From NCBI GenBank assembly GCA_027596075.1, contig JADGJC010000003.1, positions 372,001 to 436,000 on the forward strand: DNA of 64,000 nucleotides, given 5' to 3'. The DNA is from Rhizophlyctis rosea (Eukaryota; Chytridiomycota; Chytridiomycetes; Rhizophlyctidales; Rhizophlyctidaceae). A model generated the notes under the pieces. It made no database searches and was not told the origin of the DNA. It was given only the letters and a program-made list of their open reading frames with translations. Positions 21,730 to 35,647 of the stretch are shown one piece after another. The translations under genes and the position numbers were made by a program. Position 1 is the stretch's first letter. Each line of letters opens with the position of its first letter.

Positions 21730-23450
21730 AAGTTGGGTAAATTACAGCTCCCCCAATAGATCTTTGGAATGGTGAATAGTGTGAATGTGAGAGACGAAGG
21801 TCAACAGCTCCAGCAGGCCAGACCAGCAATCACGTGTACGTTCTTTAGCTGCATATCTGAGTATGTGTAGCCAGTTAGCCTCATCGAACACAAGTTTTCA
21901 GTGCGCATGCTTGAAGGAGAATGATGGCGTGACTGCACCTCCATCTGTGCCACTCTGCATGGGAAAGGGGAGTCCAAAGACGAAAGGAGTCAGGACGCGC
22001 CGAGGATCTGGCTCGCGAAGACGCGGGTGAACTCACCGCTCAGCGAACTCCTTGAGCAAAGCCGCAAAAGATAAAGAGGTCGCGTGGCCACATTGCAAGT
22101 GCGCAGCAGGACTGCAGGAATAGAGACGCGTGTAAAAGCCCGCCCTGGCAGCCTGGCCTTGGGCAGGTGGTGCTTTGCTTTGAAACCCTCCCACCAATGA
22201 TCTAATGGAATCCGTCTGGGTTCCGATGGGTCGGGTGATGCATGACTGCAGACTAGTCAGACTGCAGGAAGAATTCAAAGCAATTTCAATAATTCATGCA
22301 TGTCTGTGGGTCTCGCTGTCTGTGAGGACTGTTCGTGTTGGTCTGCAAACGGGCCACTTTCACATGAAAGGTGGCAACCAATTTGAGGAGGTCCCCTTGT
22401 TGACCTTCTTGCCCTTCACACACACTGACAGACTGACACGAGGTGTTCCATCAGTCCATTGATTGAATGATGATTGCAATGAAAAAGTTGGTTCTCCGGT
22501 GGAGCCCCGGAGCCCGACCCCCCCAGAGAAACTGTTCACAGCGTCACATCATACTCAGTCCATCATGCACAAGGCAAGCAGACACCCATCATCATCTATT
22601 ACTTGGGCTGGGTTGTTCACAGGACTGACGTGATTGGTGAATATGGCTGCATATATAACTTATCGGTTGCACGTTCCACTTATCCATCCCCTTTAGTTCT
22701 CTGTGCAGATAGATAGCTGGGCCGCCTCACAAGCCTTGCTGTATTGAATAGATGGTATGCTGGTGATCTGTCCGACCACCGCCTAATCAATCAGGCAATC
22801 CCATACATAACAAGCAAGGATTTACAATAGTGAACCTATCCGGTGCGAGCACTCTGAACATCTGCGCATCACACACACCCAATTTCATCATATGCAAAAG
22901 GTTCGCGTCTCTCTTTTTTCTGATTGCTCTGTGAGGCGCATATTTGGTGCATATTTGGGGCATCAACAAATGAACCGGCGCATGCATGCAATGCGGCGGG
23001 TCCCCCCCCCAATTCAATGCATTGAATGCAAAAGCAGCTCCCTTTTCGCGCACAACACTGCCCAACACTGATTGACTCACCGGGTCTCCCTCTCATGAAC
23101 TAGACTCCGCCCATGACCTTATAAGCTTGCTACAGAACTTCGACGGCTGGGCCTCTTTCCACTGCCTTTTCCACTTAGATTTCCCTTCAGCCTATTCATC
23201 CTGGATCATCCTTGTTTCGTCTTCCCTACCCATCCGTCGTTAGATAAAGTATATAGAGACGGGTGTTGGTGACAACAACCAGAAGACATTTCACAACCTC
23301 ATTCACCTAACCTCTCCTGGGCTGGCCCATCAACAACAACCCTAGACAGTACATACACCAGACGGTTTTCACTTATTTACAAGGATACTTACATACCCCG
23401 ACTGTCCAACAGTCATCACTCCGTCATCGTCAAATCCTATATCTCCCATC
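21730..23450. other. Long intergenic / 5' leader region of the next gene
   Basis: About 1.7 kb without a supportable gene. It contains a ten-C run (23001-23010) beside a perfect palindrome, a TATATAA-like stretch near 22653, a TATAAG near 23120, and a pyrimidine-rich stretch (23150-23450) that looks like a fungal transcribed leader. Length and content suggest a complex promoter for the gene at 23451. Confidence 0.4.
23012..23027. repeat. Perfect 16-bp palindrome next to a C10 run
   Basis: ATTCAATGCATTGAAT reads the same on both strands and follows ten C residues directly. It could be a dimeric transcription-factor site; this is inference only. Confidence 0.35.
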
Positions 23451-24366
23451 ATGCAAGTACAACCTCTCCCACCCTCCGCGGTCCACCTCGCCGCCCCCAG
23501 TCCTCCACGTCCGCACCGCCGGTTACCTCCCCATCACCTCCGCCTCTCTCTGACCTCCATCCGCAACCGTTCGCCAATCCGATCGCGATCTCCCATTCTA
23601 TCTAGCCCGCGTTCACCATCCCCGACCAGTTCGTCTTCCGTCGCTTCGACGTCTGGTCCCGCGTCTCCGACATGCACGTCGCCAAAGACCCCGAGGTCGG
23701 CGAAGAGCGTTACGTTCAAACACGTTGTGGCAGTCAGCCCGACTTACGATAAATTCGAATATGATCGGACGGCGATGGAGAGGAGCGAGATTTCGAAGGA
23801 CGAAATGGTGGAGTTGTGTAAGTATTATATTTATCCGTGTCTGAGGTTACTGATGTGACTTGACCAGTTGACTAATCTTCTCATTCACATCATCAACAGT
23901 ACGACTCCGTAGAGAGTACCAGAAGCACACGGCCAAACTGGAACAAGCCAGGGAGCACCAGCGCATGTCGCAGCAGTCCTTCCATCCCCAACAGCAACCG
24001 ACCTATCACCACCATCACCACCGCCAACAATCACTCCCCATCCCTGACTTCCCATCCCGCCCACCAGCGACCCGCGCCCACTCCCCTACCGCCATGTTCA
24101 ACAAGTCAGACCCGCTCGCTTCCCTCCCTGCAGGGTTCCTCCAGAGCTACTTCCCTGACACACCCGCTCCATGGCACCTCCCCCGCATTCAAGTCGAGTC
24201 GGCTCCAACCCCGCCCCCTTCCGCTACATCCCCCGCGCCTTCCCCGATCCCTGCTCCTCCATCCATAGCTTGCCGTTCCGTGAGCCCGACCGTCACGGCT
24301 CCGCCTGTCATTCAGTTGGGCGCTTACACTCCTCTCCCTCCGCCTGACCGGCCTCCGATGTGGTGA
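23451..24366 (+). CDS. Ser/Pro-rich protein with a conserved fungal short-motif core
   Basis: Two exons, 23451-23817 and 23900-24366 (GTAAGT to CAACAG), giving 277 residues. The N-terminus (1-80) is Pro/Arg/Ser-rich and the C-terminus Pro/His-rich, both disordered. Between them lies a compact block: KSVTFKHVVAVSPTYDKFEY, DRTAMERSEISKDEMVELLR and LRREYQKHTAKLEQ. KSVTF fits the K/R-x-V-x-F docking motif for type 1 protein phosphatase, and a similar VxF...TYxxxEYDR layout occurs in many uncharacterised fungal proteins. The role may be regulatory or cytoskeletal; it is inferred, not shown. The long pyrimidine-rich leader supports regulated expression. Confidence 0.7.
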
Positions 24367-25520
24367 GACAGCCATGCCCCCGCATGGAGTGCACGGCGAT
24401 AGCCCGTCAACAACAACAACACATGTAAACAAACAAAAGATCAGTTAAAAACAAGCAGTAACGATACCAACGAAAACGTAAGCGGGACTCTCGAACCCTT
24501 CCGTAGTCGCAACAGCAACACAAAAACACGTATAGAAGTACATTTTCCCCTATCCCACACGCAACATACGCGCGCGCGGTCATCTCTTTCGTCTGTAGAT
24601 ATCTTTTTTTCCCCTTTCTACTCTTTACCTTTCTTTACCCTTTTCTTCCGACGTGTGGCTCGGCATGGCCCTAACGGCGGGCGGCGGATCGGGCGAGATT
24701 TACCTTTCCTTATCATGTCGGGAATTGGGGCGGTGCGGTATTCAGGGATTTCTCATGGTAGTGTGTATTGATATAGAAGTAGTAGACCCGGCTTGGACGG
24801 TGCAGTCTGGGTTTGGCTTGTGTTTTTTGCATTGATGGAGGGGGGTTATACCTATGTTACAGATGCATAGTGGGTTTTTTATTTGAGTGCTTGGCGGAGG
24901 GTGTGTTTGCGTTCCCTACTTTCCTGTTCGGATCAGGAGACTTCTTTTCTTTCTTTATTGATGTCCCTTCTTTTGCGCTTCTTTGCTTTTTTCTTCTTTT
25001 TTTCCCTTCTTTATACTACATATAAAAACGTTTGTGGAAAATATAAATGATTATATACAGGATTTGGTGTTTTGTTGTGTTTGCGGGTTCGTGTTGGAAG
25101 ATAGTTGGTTGAATGGATGGGTGCATGCTGGCCCAGCTGAACTCCGTTTTGTCACAGTATTTCCCACAGCCTGCCCACAGTTGCTCTCGTCAATCGTTGC
25201 ACTCCATAAAGGACAATTGATATATTATGTTTACTAACTAGTAGAAACTTATCATCTGCAAATCTCATCTCTCAAGGACACCGGTCAACAACGTCATCTG
25301 AAGGCACGGTGACTGTTAAATGAGTTGGTGTCAAGCCACACGCCATCCCCTATCAAATCCGATAAAAATCTTGGGTAGGAACTTTTCGCTCTTTTACGTC
25401 AGGCTCATCTTCGCTTCCTTCAGGCATAGTATAGGAGTAACTCAACAAGCTCCATAACCCCTTTGCGCTCGGATTCACCGCGTAGATTGCTTTCCGCCTT
25501 TTCTGATAGCGTGATCTGAT
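24367..25520. other. 3' region and intergenic; no supported gene
   Basis: A T-rich tract with CTTTTT runs (24600-25030) and no protein-like frame. Probably 3' UTR of the upstream gene followed by the AGPR promoter. Confidence 0.45.
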
Positions 25521-26689
25521 ATGCCCTCCATGAGTCGCCCATCCTCCTCCCTCCTTTCTGCAATGCGGACGCTGAAGGCGGCCAAGCAACCCGCTCCCGT
25601 CATCCGCAGTGCCTCGTATTCTTCCGCCACTGCTAGCCCAAACACCCGTATTGGTCTTATTGGTGCCCGGGGATATACGGGTCGTGAGCTAATCAAGCTT
25701 ATTGGTGAGGCTCCCTGACAAACGGCTTTTGGTATACGCGTCAGTGCTCGTATTGACGCTCTGGAATTTGACCTTGTCCAGATAGCCACCCTAAAGCCGA
25801 GCTCGCATACGTTTCATCTCGGGAGTTGAATGGAAAGCAGTGCGAACACTATACCCGGAGCAAGGTCGATTATTGCAACTTGTCTGCGTCTGACCTCCCC
25901 GATATCAAGGACGTTGACTGCTGGGTAATGGCCCTCCCCAACAAAGTCTGCCAACCGTTTGTCGACGCCCTCACAACGAAAGCCCCCACCTCTCACCCTC
26001 TAATCCTCGACCTCTCCGCCGACTACCGATTCACTAATGAGTGGCAATACGGTCTGCCCGAACTATACGGCAACCGCCAACTGCTCTCCGCGGGCGCCGT
26101 CCGCAAAGTCTCCAACCCAGGCTGCTACGCCACAGGCTCCCAACTCGCCGTCGCTCCCCTTGCTCTTGCCGGTTTGACCGAGGGAATCCCCACAATCTTC
26201 GGTGTTTCCGGATATAGTGGAGCAGGAACTAAACCCTCCCCAAACAACGACATCAACAACCTCCGCGATAACCTAATCCCCTACGCCCTAACCGACCACA
26301 TCCACGAACGCGAAGTATCCCGCCACCTAGGCACCCAAGTAGCGTTCATCCCCCACGTCGGCCAATTCTTCCAAGGCATCTCCCTAACAGTCTCCATCCC
26401 CCTCACCAAATCCCTCTCCGCAACCGAAATCCAAAAGATCTACAAAGAGAAATACGCAGGGGAGGCGCTAGTGAAGGTTTTGGAGGAAGGTCAGATCCCG
26501 AAAGTGAAGGACATTGCGGGCAAGCATCATGTGGAGATTGGCGGGTTCAAGGTTCATAGTGGGGGGAAGAGGGTGGTTGTTGTGGCGACGATTGATAATT
26601 TGTTGAAGGGGGCTGCGACGCAGGCGTTGCAGAATATTAATTTGGCGTTGGGGTTAGAGGAGTTTGCGGGAATTCCTGTTTCGCATTAG
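25521..26689 (+). CDS. argC: N-acetyl-gamma-glutamyl-phosphate reductase, mitochondrial, stand-alone
   Basis: Two exons, 25521-25704 and 25782-26689, giving 363 residues. It converts N-acetylglutamyl-5-phosphate to N-acetylglutamate semialdehyde with NADPH, third step of arginine/ornithine synthesis. The Ser/Arg/Ala-rich N-terminus (about 1-40) is a likely mitochondrial targeting peptide. The nucleotide-binding loop GLIGARGYTG is at 45-54, the catalytic Cys176 sits in SNPGCYATG, and FGVSGYSGAGTKPSP, YALTDHIHEREV and ATIDNLLKGAATQ are family blocks. Sequence is closest in style to the reductase half of fungal ARG5,6, which is normally fused behind an acetylglutamate kinase. No kinase motif is seen in the preceding kilobase, so this gene encodes the reductase alone. 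Three Mets in the leader could serve as start; the first was taken. Confidence 0.92.
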
Positions 26690-27056
26690 GGGATGTAGAT
26701 AGCAGTGGGGTTGTTCCGTGTGTAGGTACGTAGTGGTAGGTTGTAGTCTTTTGATCAGGTAGCACGCCATTTAGTAGCCTTTTTCGGGATGAATTGTTAA
26801 TGTGGAAGATATTCGAAGGCTGAACATGGGGAAAGAGCATATTGAATTCATCAGGTTTTTGGATGGGGTAGAGAAGCTTTTTCCGTTTTCCTTTGGAGCA
26901 GTTGAAGCATTCAGTATCATGAAGACATCCACTTTGGAACCTCACACACTTGTGTCATTGAGCAGGTATTCGCAATACAGGAATGCAATCACAGCAATAC
27001 TAGACCATACACGAATGGACAGTTGACACTGCAGTAGATATTTTCTCACCTCCCCA

Positions 27057-27995
27057 TCAAAACCCATACGTCGCCAGAAATGTGTCTTCCGTCACCCCCT
27101 GCCCAATGCTCTGGCAGAATGAACTCCACAGCGGATCGCACCAAACAATGGGATTTTCCCTCTGTTTTTCGCCCGCATCGGCTTTCCTCCCCAACCTCCT
27201 GATGTACAACAATCTGTTCATGTCTTCACGCACCGCCCGAACATGAACCTCTGCCGCCTTCTTGGCGATCCCCTTCCAAAAACCGATACAATTTCGCTCC
27301 CGTTTGTCCTCTTTCCCTTCCCAAGGAGCATGGAAGCGAAGCAAGGACATGACCTTATGCGGGGTTGTGACGTCCGAATCAGGATAATCCAAGAGGAGCA
27401 GCATGGCCTGCAACAGGCGTGTGTCGCAGTTGTAATCAGGGAAAGCGCTGGGCCAGGCGGGTTTGCAGCGGGTGTTGGGGGTTGACAGAGAGCACAGGAG
27501 AAGCTTGATGGTTGGTGGAAGGTAGATGCGTAACCATTGGCGGGGCATGGAGAATAGGAGTTAAAGGTGATTGAAGAGAAAATTTTCCTTACGGCCGGCG
27601 CTCAATTTGCGAAGGATGGTGTAGATCCATTGTTTGGTGAGGTATATTGCGTCTGCAGGGTACAGGTCTGTTAGGGCGGTGAGCATGGTGGGGATTGGGG
27701 GATGGTTGTTGAAATCCAGACTCTCCAAAAGCAGATGATGGATGTGGTTCTGTAGTTTGCGGGCCATCCTTGGGTTTTGTTTGTAGTGAGCGACGAGGAC
27801 ACGTAGAATGTTGGCGTCGGCCAGTTTCATTTTCTGGTCGAGGATTTGGGGGAGTGGATCCGCGCCATCGTCAAGAAGAGAAGCAAGCTTTGTCGGCTGG
27901 GAGGTTGCGATGGCCGCAATGGCCATGTCATTGATTTCATTGTTGACTGTGGCGAATGAGCACGGAAGATGGAGAGTTGGGATTCTCATCTGCAT
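27057..27995 (-). pseudogene. Ankyrin-like protein interrupted by one in-frame stop
   Basis: Two minus-strand segments share one frame: 27995-27561 (144 codons) and 27548-27057 (163 codons), separated by a TAA and four sense codons. The first has ankyrin-like helices (LASLLDDGADPLPQILDQ, ANILRVLVAHY). The second continues as a helical, basic protein (TRLLQAMLLLLDYPDSDV, then KVMSLLRFHAPWEGK) to a TGA. A GTAAGG donor precedes the stop, but no AG acceptor restores the frame within 100 nt, so splicing does not easily rescue it. It resembles the decaying ankyrin gene at 1588-2451. It could instead be two genes or contain a non-canonical intron. Confidence 0.4.
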
Positions 27996-29102
27996 GCAGG
28001 GAACTCATTCCATCCGCATGTGAGGTCTTCAATGGAATTGCAGACGGCATGTTTCGCGTTGGTGATACCTTAACACCTTGCCCTCTGTTCGCAAGTGGTA
28101 GGTAACGCTGGAACCTACCTGGCATAGTTGAACTAGTGACTTTCCATGTACGTTACTGGGATTGTGAGAGCCTGCAGAATTACTAGCGCATGTATCGAGA
28201 AAATTGAGGACGATACGTCCAAGCCGTATACAGTTTATGTCAAAATCAGATGAGACCGTATCTCGGTACTTCAAGCTTTCCCCCTTTTTCGCTTGAGGCA
28301 CAGCTGAGCACATGATGGTGAGCCTAATCTGAAACCCGCAGCTCCCGCAGTATGGCGCAGGTCTTTCTGAAGGTCCGCTCAGAAGCTTGAATACAGACCT
28401 ATACATCCAAATACTTGATGAATGATACGTATAGCAAAACTTATCAGTTTTTCACGGCTTGTGAATGCAACACGTCAAGTGACCATATTATTCAGCTGTA
28501 CGAGCACTTTACGTGACTTACGAGTTATACTTTCGACCATCAGTTCTATCTAGAACTTCTAGATATCCAAAGGGAATGATATCCAATACCGCTGGTTTGG
28601 CCCGTGATGACTGAGCCACTGTTGGTTACTGGCACAGGCAACGTCCGTCTTGTTTCTGTTTGAGAGAGAATCAAGATTCATATATAGTTTACTGTGTCGG
28701 AATGGTTCGTCAGTGGACAGTTCTCTACCGTTACGGATGTAAGCTTACAACAGGATTGTTTTGACTGTGTGGAGGTGCACGAGACGGCGCGCGAACCATC
28801 ACCGAAACCAACCATTGACACCATTCTCCGATTGCATTTCCGCTCTCTACAAATGACCTCCAGAAGAATGTATTAATGGAGCACAATAACAGCTCGTTGC
28901 CAAGCGAGTAAGCGAGTTACACTATGGTGCAATGCAGAAGCACACAAATTGGCGCGGAATCAGCGACACAGCTGGCTTTCCAAACGTGTTTTTTTATGCA
29001 GGACGTTATTACAATACCTTGAGATGGCAACAAAAGGTCGACGGGTCTCACAACAATCCATTGCATACAACACATCCTGTCTACTGAGATTCCATTTACA
29101 GC
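27996..29102. other. Intergenic; no supported gene
   Basis: About 1.1 kb with only short contested frames. The right end touches the last codons of the minus-strand gene that follows. Confidence 0.45.
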
Positions 29103-29870
29103 TCATTTCACGACGACGATGGACTCGAGAGACGCCGCGCGCGGCGAGTCAATGTGACGGGACGACTGACGGAATCGGAATCCGCTGCGGAGCAAGCCGA
29201 AAACAGATGAGGACGCCGTTGCTGATGATGTCTTTGGAGTCGATAATGACGATGATTCCGTAGTCGCAGATTGCAAAGCTGATGTCCCCCTCACCGCTTC
29301 CTCATCAACCAATGTACCCGCAGACTCCTCTCTCCTCACCACCCGTCCGAAACAAGAAGACCCCACAATCTCATCATACCGATCTCCAAACTCCATCAAC
29401 GTAGAATAAAGCGCTGGCTGCTTATCATCCACAACCCTCCACCTTTTCGGTGGATTGGCAAGCCGATTCCGATATTGGACCAGCAATGAGGCGGGGTTTA
29501 ATAACACGTCGTCCGCAAAAGCATGTAATGCTGCTAAACTCTTGATGTTGGAGAACAGCTGTCCGTACCGAGGGTCGTGCGCTTCTAGCCATGCATAGAA
29601 TTCGCATAGGGTGTTCGAGAGTGCGGAGGGAGTGTCGGTTGTTGGACGGGAGAGGTGTGTTGCTCCCAAGTTAACGAGGATAGCTCGGACTTCTGTTGGG
29701 GGTGCGGTGTGGGGGTTGGAAGTTGTGTAGGAGGGGTTGAGGACTTCTTCGAGGGTTAGGAGGAAGGCTGTGGTTGGGTCGTGGGGTGTGCAGAACACAT
29801 GCATTATTTTGAAGAGTTTGCGGGTGGGTTTCTTGGGTTCTGATTGTGTGTGCGTTTGTTTGTCAGGCAT
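29103..29870 (-). CDS. Unrecognised protein, 255 residues
   Basis: The frame starts at a Met at 29870 (MPDKQTHTQSEPKK) and ends with a stop at 29103. The same frame stays open upstream to 30104, but that extension is Cys/Phe/Pro-rich and unlike a conserved protein, so the inner Met was chosen; a spliced upstream exon is possible. The core (about 20-165) is helical and well mixed, with IMHVFCTPHDPTTAFLLTLE, LSNTLCEFYAWLEAHD, YGQLFSNIKSLAALHAFADD and ALYSTLMEFGDRYDEIVGS, followed by a Ser/Thr-rich tail with a basic end. No catalytic motif is seen. It may be an all-helical adaptor; I do not recognise a family. Confidence 0.5.
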   Translation of the reverse strand: MPDKQTHTQSEPKKPTRKLFKIMHVFCTPHDPTTAFLLTLEEVLNPSYTTSNPHTAPPTEVRAILVNLGATHLSRPTTDTPSALSNTLCEFYAWLEAHDPRYGQLFSNIKSLAALHAFADDVLLNPASLLVQYRNRLANPPKRWRVVDDKQPALYSTLMEFGDRYDEIVGSSCFGRVVRREESAGTLVDEEAVRGTSALQSATTESSSLSTPKTSSATASSSVFGLLRSGFRFRQSSRHIDSPRAASLESIVVVK

Positions 29871-30766
29871 CTCTTTGTTTGATTTGAAGTCGAAGTGAGG
29901 TTGGGGCGGATGTGGTGATGCGCCTGAGAAGAAGAACGAGAGCTGACAGAAAGGGGAATTTGAGAAAGCATGTAGATATGTAGTTGTTTTCCCTGTCGTT
30001 GTTTTCCCAACCACCCAAGTCAACAGACACTCCACACAGGATACCTGACAAATCTTCTGGAATGGGGATCTAGGCATTTGGCCGGCGGTGGGAAATATGC
30101 ACATCCTTATTTAGATTTGATCATCGTGCAATGATTAGACCCAAAGCATCTTACCAAGGTACCCTTCTGACTAAGCAACCTGAAGACCATCCAGAAACCG
30201 CAGAGAAAGAGTGCCACGCTGCACATTCGGTGCCCTGATTGGATCACTTTCTATTGTCCAGTAAGTCCAGCATAATTGAACGACCTTTTGAAAAAGACTG
30301 TCTTGGCTTGCGTACTTCTAAAAGCAGGCGAAAAGGTTCCCTGAAGACTTGCCGACAGTGCCAATGCTCCCACTTCCGCACCTGCCGAAGAAGAGTGGTC
30401 CAAATCGCATGAGCATAAGTGAAGATACTCTGCGTATCTCATGACCGCAATCTGCTTTGGGCATGCAGGGATACTGACAAAAACCCGGGTGGGGATCCAC
30501 TCGGCAGTGGAGCATGACGATTGAGGGTAACTCCTATATTCCCAAGCTTGCGACAGATTGAAGGCAAATGAATATGGTTTATGATGGTGGCAAAATCACA
30601 TTGGAAAAAATTGTATTTCGCGACCTTCCTATGCTGCACTAACTTCAACATGAACTTCTTCCGACAAACATTGGCGCTAGAATTACACAATAAACATATA
30701 GACTTGCAGTATTATGAATGGAGATATGCGCACACTACAGTGTATGACCAATCGACGGGACTTTCT
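29871..30766. other. Intergenic; no supported gene
   Basis: Upstream region of the preceding minus-strand gene and 3' region of the BTB-UBA gene. No coherent frame or RNA gene was recognised. Confidence 0.4.
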
Positions 30767-32845
<2,079 letters not shown>

Positions 32846-35647
32846 ATGTCTGCCCCGTCTGCAATCGAAGCCTTAGAACTCACCATAAAGAATTTCCCCG
32901 TCCGATTATCCTCAACCGACACTCAAGGACGGTATTATATTGCCGGATCGGCCTTGCCTCGCCATGCCACCGTTCTGAATTGTGAAACGTACGCTTTTGG
33001 GATCTTCGACTCCCAAAAGAAGCGCCTATGTGCGATATGCCTGGCGCATAATGATGTGGGAGCCTTTCATCTGCACTGCAAGAACTGTGACCAAGTGAGT
33101 GGCATCCATGGTGTCTATAATCCGTAAATGAAGTAGATTACTGATGTGCCCTATAACAGGTCTATGTGTGCAGTCCGGCGTGTCTGAGCGATCTCCTTAG
33201 CGGCGGCCACCACATTGTGTGCCAAGCTCTTCGCCGCCTTGCAACTCTAAAGGCTCCTCAACATGAGAAATCGATAATGAAGATCCTTCTCTTCACACTG
33301 TTTCAACGGCAAAAGGAACGGGGCAAGCTGGTTTGCACAACAGGCGCAAAACTCAAAGATGCTGCAGGCGTTCCAGAGGGTGCAGACGAAGTTGCTCCGG
33401 ACGCTGCGGTATCACATGGCGCCGCAACAGGCACCGCCACCCCCTTTGCAGGCGAAACAGGCCCAGAAACAGGAGCTTCTACCTCGCAAGACCTTGCCGC
33501 CCATGCCCCACGCCCCCTCCCAGCCGGCCACCCCCTCCTTACCGTCTCTGCACCTTCTTCCATCCGCTCCATCTCCCCCAACACCACAACATCCCCCGCA
33601 TACGACAAAGCCATGCTCCAACAACAAATCCATCAAAAGCTACGCATGTACAACTCCACAACCCCGGGTGCTTCATCAGACTCAGAAGACGAAGACTTCA
33701 CCTCCATGGCCGACCCACATGCACCCACCAAGTCACACCTATCCCCTTTCCCCTCTACCACCCCCACCGCCCGTTCGCTCTCTCCACGTCTAGCGGAACC
33801 CTCCCAACAACAAGAGCAACATCACGAGTCAGGCAACGTCCCACTCTCCTGGGCTGAAGTCGAAGCCCTCCAATCCCACTTCAGTGACTGGCCTGCGGAA
33901 GACACACGCGATTGGCGCAAAACCAAAAACTTCGTCGTCAAGCTTATGCTCGAATGCGGACTATTCGACGACGAGGACGCGATGAAGCGGGATCCTGTTA
34001 GTGGTAATGCTGTTCGATCTTCTACGGGGGATGAGTCGTCACCTCCACCGGAGAAGAGGCGACCAAGTCCGCAGAATGGAAAGAGGGGTGGAGGAGGAGG
34101 AGGAGGAGGGAGGAATGATTTTGACCCTACGGAGTTTGTGTTGCATTTGATTAGTAAGATTGAGAGTAATGGGTTTGGGCTTTGGAGTCCGAAGACGGTC
34201 AAGTGTTTGGGGAGGGCGATTTTTCCTAGGGCTTCGTATTTTAATGTGAGTTTTGGGTTTTTGCGAGGTGGAGGTTTTTGTTAGAGTTTAGCTTTGGTTT
34301 GGGATGTCGTACATGGATGTCGTTTCCTGTGGGAAATGGAAGAGGAATGATATTCTTCATTGCCCTTGCGACGTTTGGAACCAGCTTTTTGAGAAATTTC
34401 ATTCCGTCTTCCCTTTCGAGATCATCAAAGCTAATCACTAACTCCATGACACACCACTTTCCCCCTTACAGCACAGCTGCGACCCAAACTGCGAATGCGT
34501 CCAAACCGGCCGCACAATGACCATCCGCACCAAACGCCCCGTCGAAGACAACGAAGACCTCACCATCTCTTACATAGACACCAACCTCCCCCTCCACGCG
34601 CGGCGACAACGCCTACAGGAAGAATACTTCTTCCTGTGTGAGTGTCGAAGATGCAGTGCGGAGGCTGCCAGTGGGGGTGGTGTGGGGACGGGAAAGGTTG
34701 GGAAAGTTAGTTATGAGAGAAGTTTTGCGAAGGAGAGGAAGAGGGAGAGGACGGGGAGTCGAGGGGGGACGGGGAGTGGGAGTGGGGGGGAGCAACAGCA
34801 GCAGCAGGCGGAGGTTAGGGTTGTTGTTGAGGCTGTTGAGGGTGGGGTTGTGGGGGATGAGGGGGTGGTGGGGGGTGGAGGGTTGGAGGATGGTAGCGGT
34901 GGTTTGGGCGGAGTGGGGTTGGAAAGGAGCGAGAGTAATGGTGGTGGGGCAGCAAATGGAAACGCGAACTTGGCGGTGCGGGCGGGATCGTTCAGGGAGG
35001 ACAATGAGGTGCATGCTGTCATTGGTGGGAGTGGAGGGAGGAGTACCAGTGGAGAAAGGGAGAGGGAAAGGGTACGGAAGGGGAGTGGACGGGGCGGGAG
35101 ACATGGGAGTCCGGGGTTGGGCGACGGTCCTTCGAGGGGTGGTGGTGGAGGGGGAGGGGCACGAGGTGGGTATGGACATGTTAATGGACTTGGTGGTGCG
35201 GGGTATGGCGTTGGAGCTCCCCATCCTTCTTCTTTAGATGGTAGTATAGCTGTAGATCCCACATACGACGGATACGTCTCCCTTTCAGGCCCCACAGGGC
35301 TAGGGTTCATCGAATCCCCTTACCCCGCTTCTTCGCCACACGCACCACAATTAGCTGGACCTCCCGGTTCGCCTTGGTACGCCATCGACCCGCACGCACC
35401 GCAGCAGAAGCCGTTCAGAAGGTACAGTCCGGCTCCGATGAGTGTGGAGGCGATGTACGGGCCGGGGGTCAGCGTAGAAGCTTTCGCAGGTGCAGGTGGA
35501 GGTGCGCCGAGTGTTAGAGGGAAGGGGAAGAAGGGTAGAGGAGGGAGGAAAAGGGGTGGGAAGGGTCCGGGTGGATTAGATAGGAGTGGGAGTGGGATTG
35601 GAAGTTTGGGTAGGGAGGGGGACGGGGGTGGGGACGTTGGAATTTGA
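32846..35647 (+). CDS. MYND-SET (SMYD-type) protein lysine methyltransferase with Gly-rich tail
   Basis: Three exons: 32846-33094, 33160-34245 and 34472-35647, giving 836 residues. It should transfer methyl groups from S-adenosylmethionine to lysines. The split SET domain begins at about 20-50 (VRLSSTDTQGRYYIAGSALP). The MYND zinc finger follows, with Cys62, Cys65, Cys78, Cys81 and then YVCSPAC and HHIVC encoded across intron 1. A disordered insert of more than 200 residues separates it from the helical SET-I part. The catalytic core starts at 446 (HSCDPNCECVQTGRTMTI, then DLTISYID), followed by the post-SET FFLCECRRC. The second intron falls immediately before HSCDPN. The last 330 residues are almost pure Gly/Arg/Ser low complexity, with runs such as RGGGGGGGARGGYGHVNG, unlike typical SMYD C-termini, which carry TPR-like helices; the tail could bind RNA or phase-separate. 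Whether all of it is translated is uncertain. Confidence 0.85.

Noticed and set aside
33303..35310. Several long minus- and plus-frame readings across the SMYD gene, Pro- or Gly-rich
   Set aside because: They mirror the low-complexity SMYD reading; only one frame carries the MYND and SET motifs.
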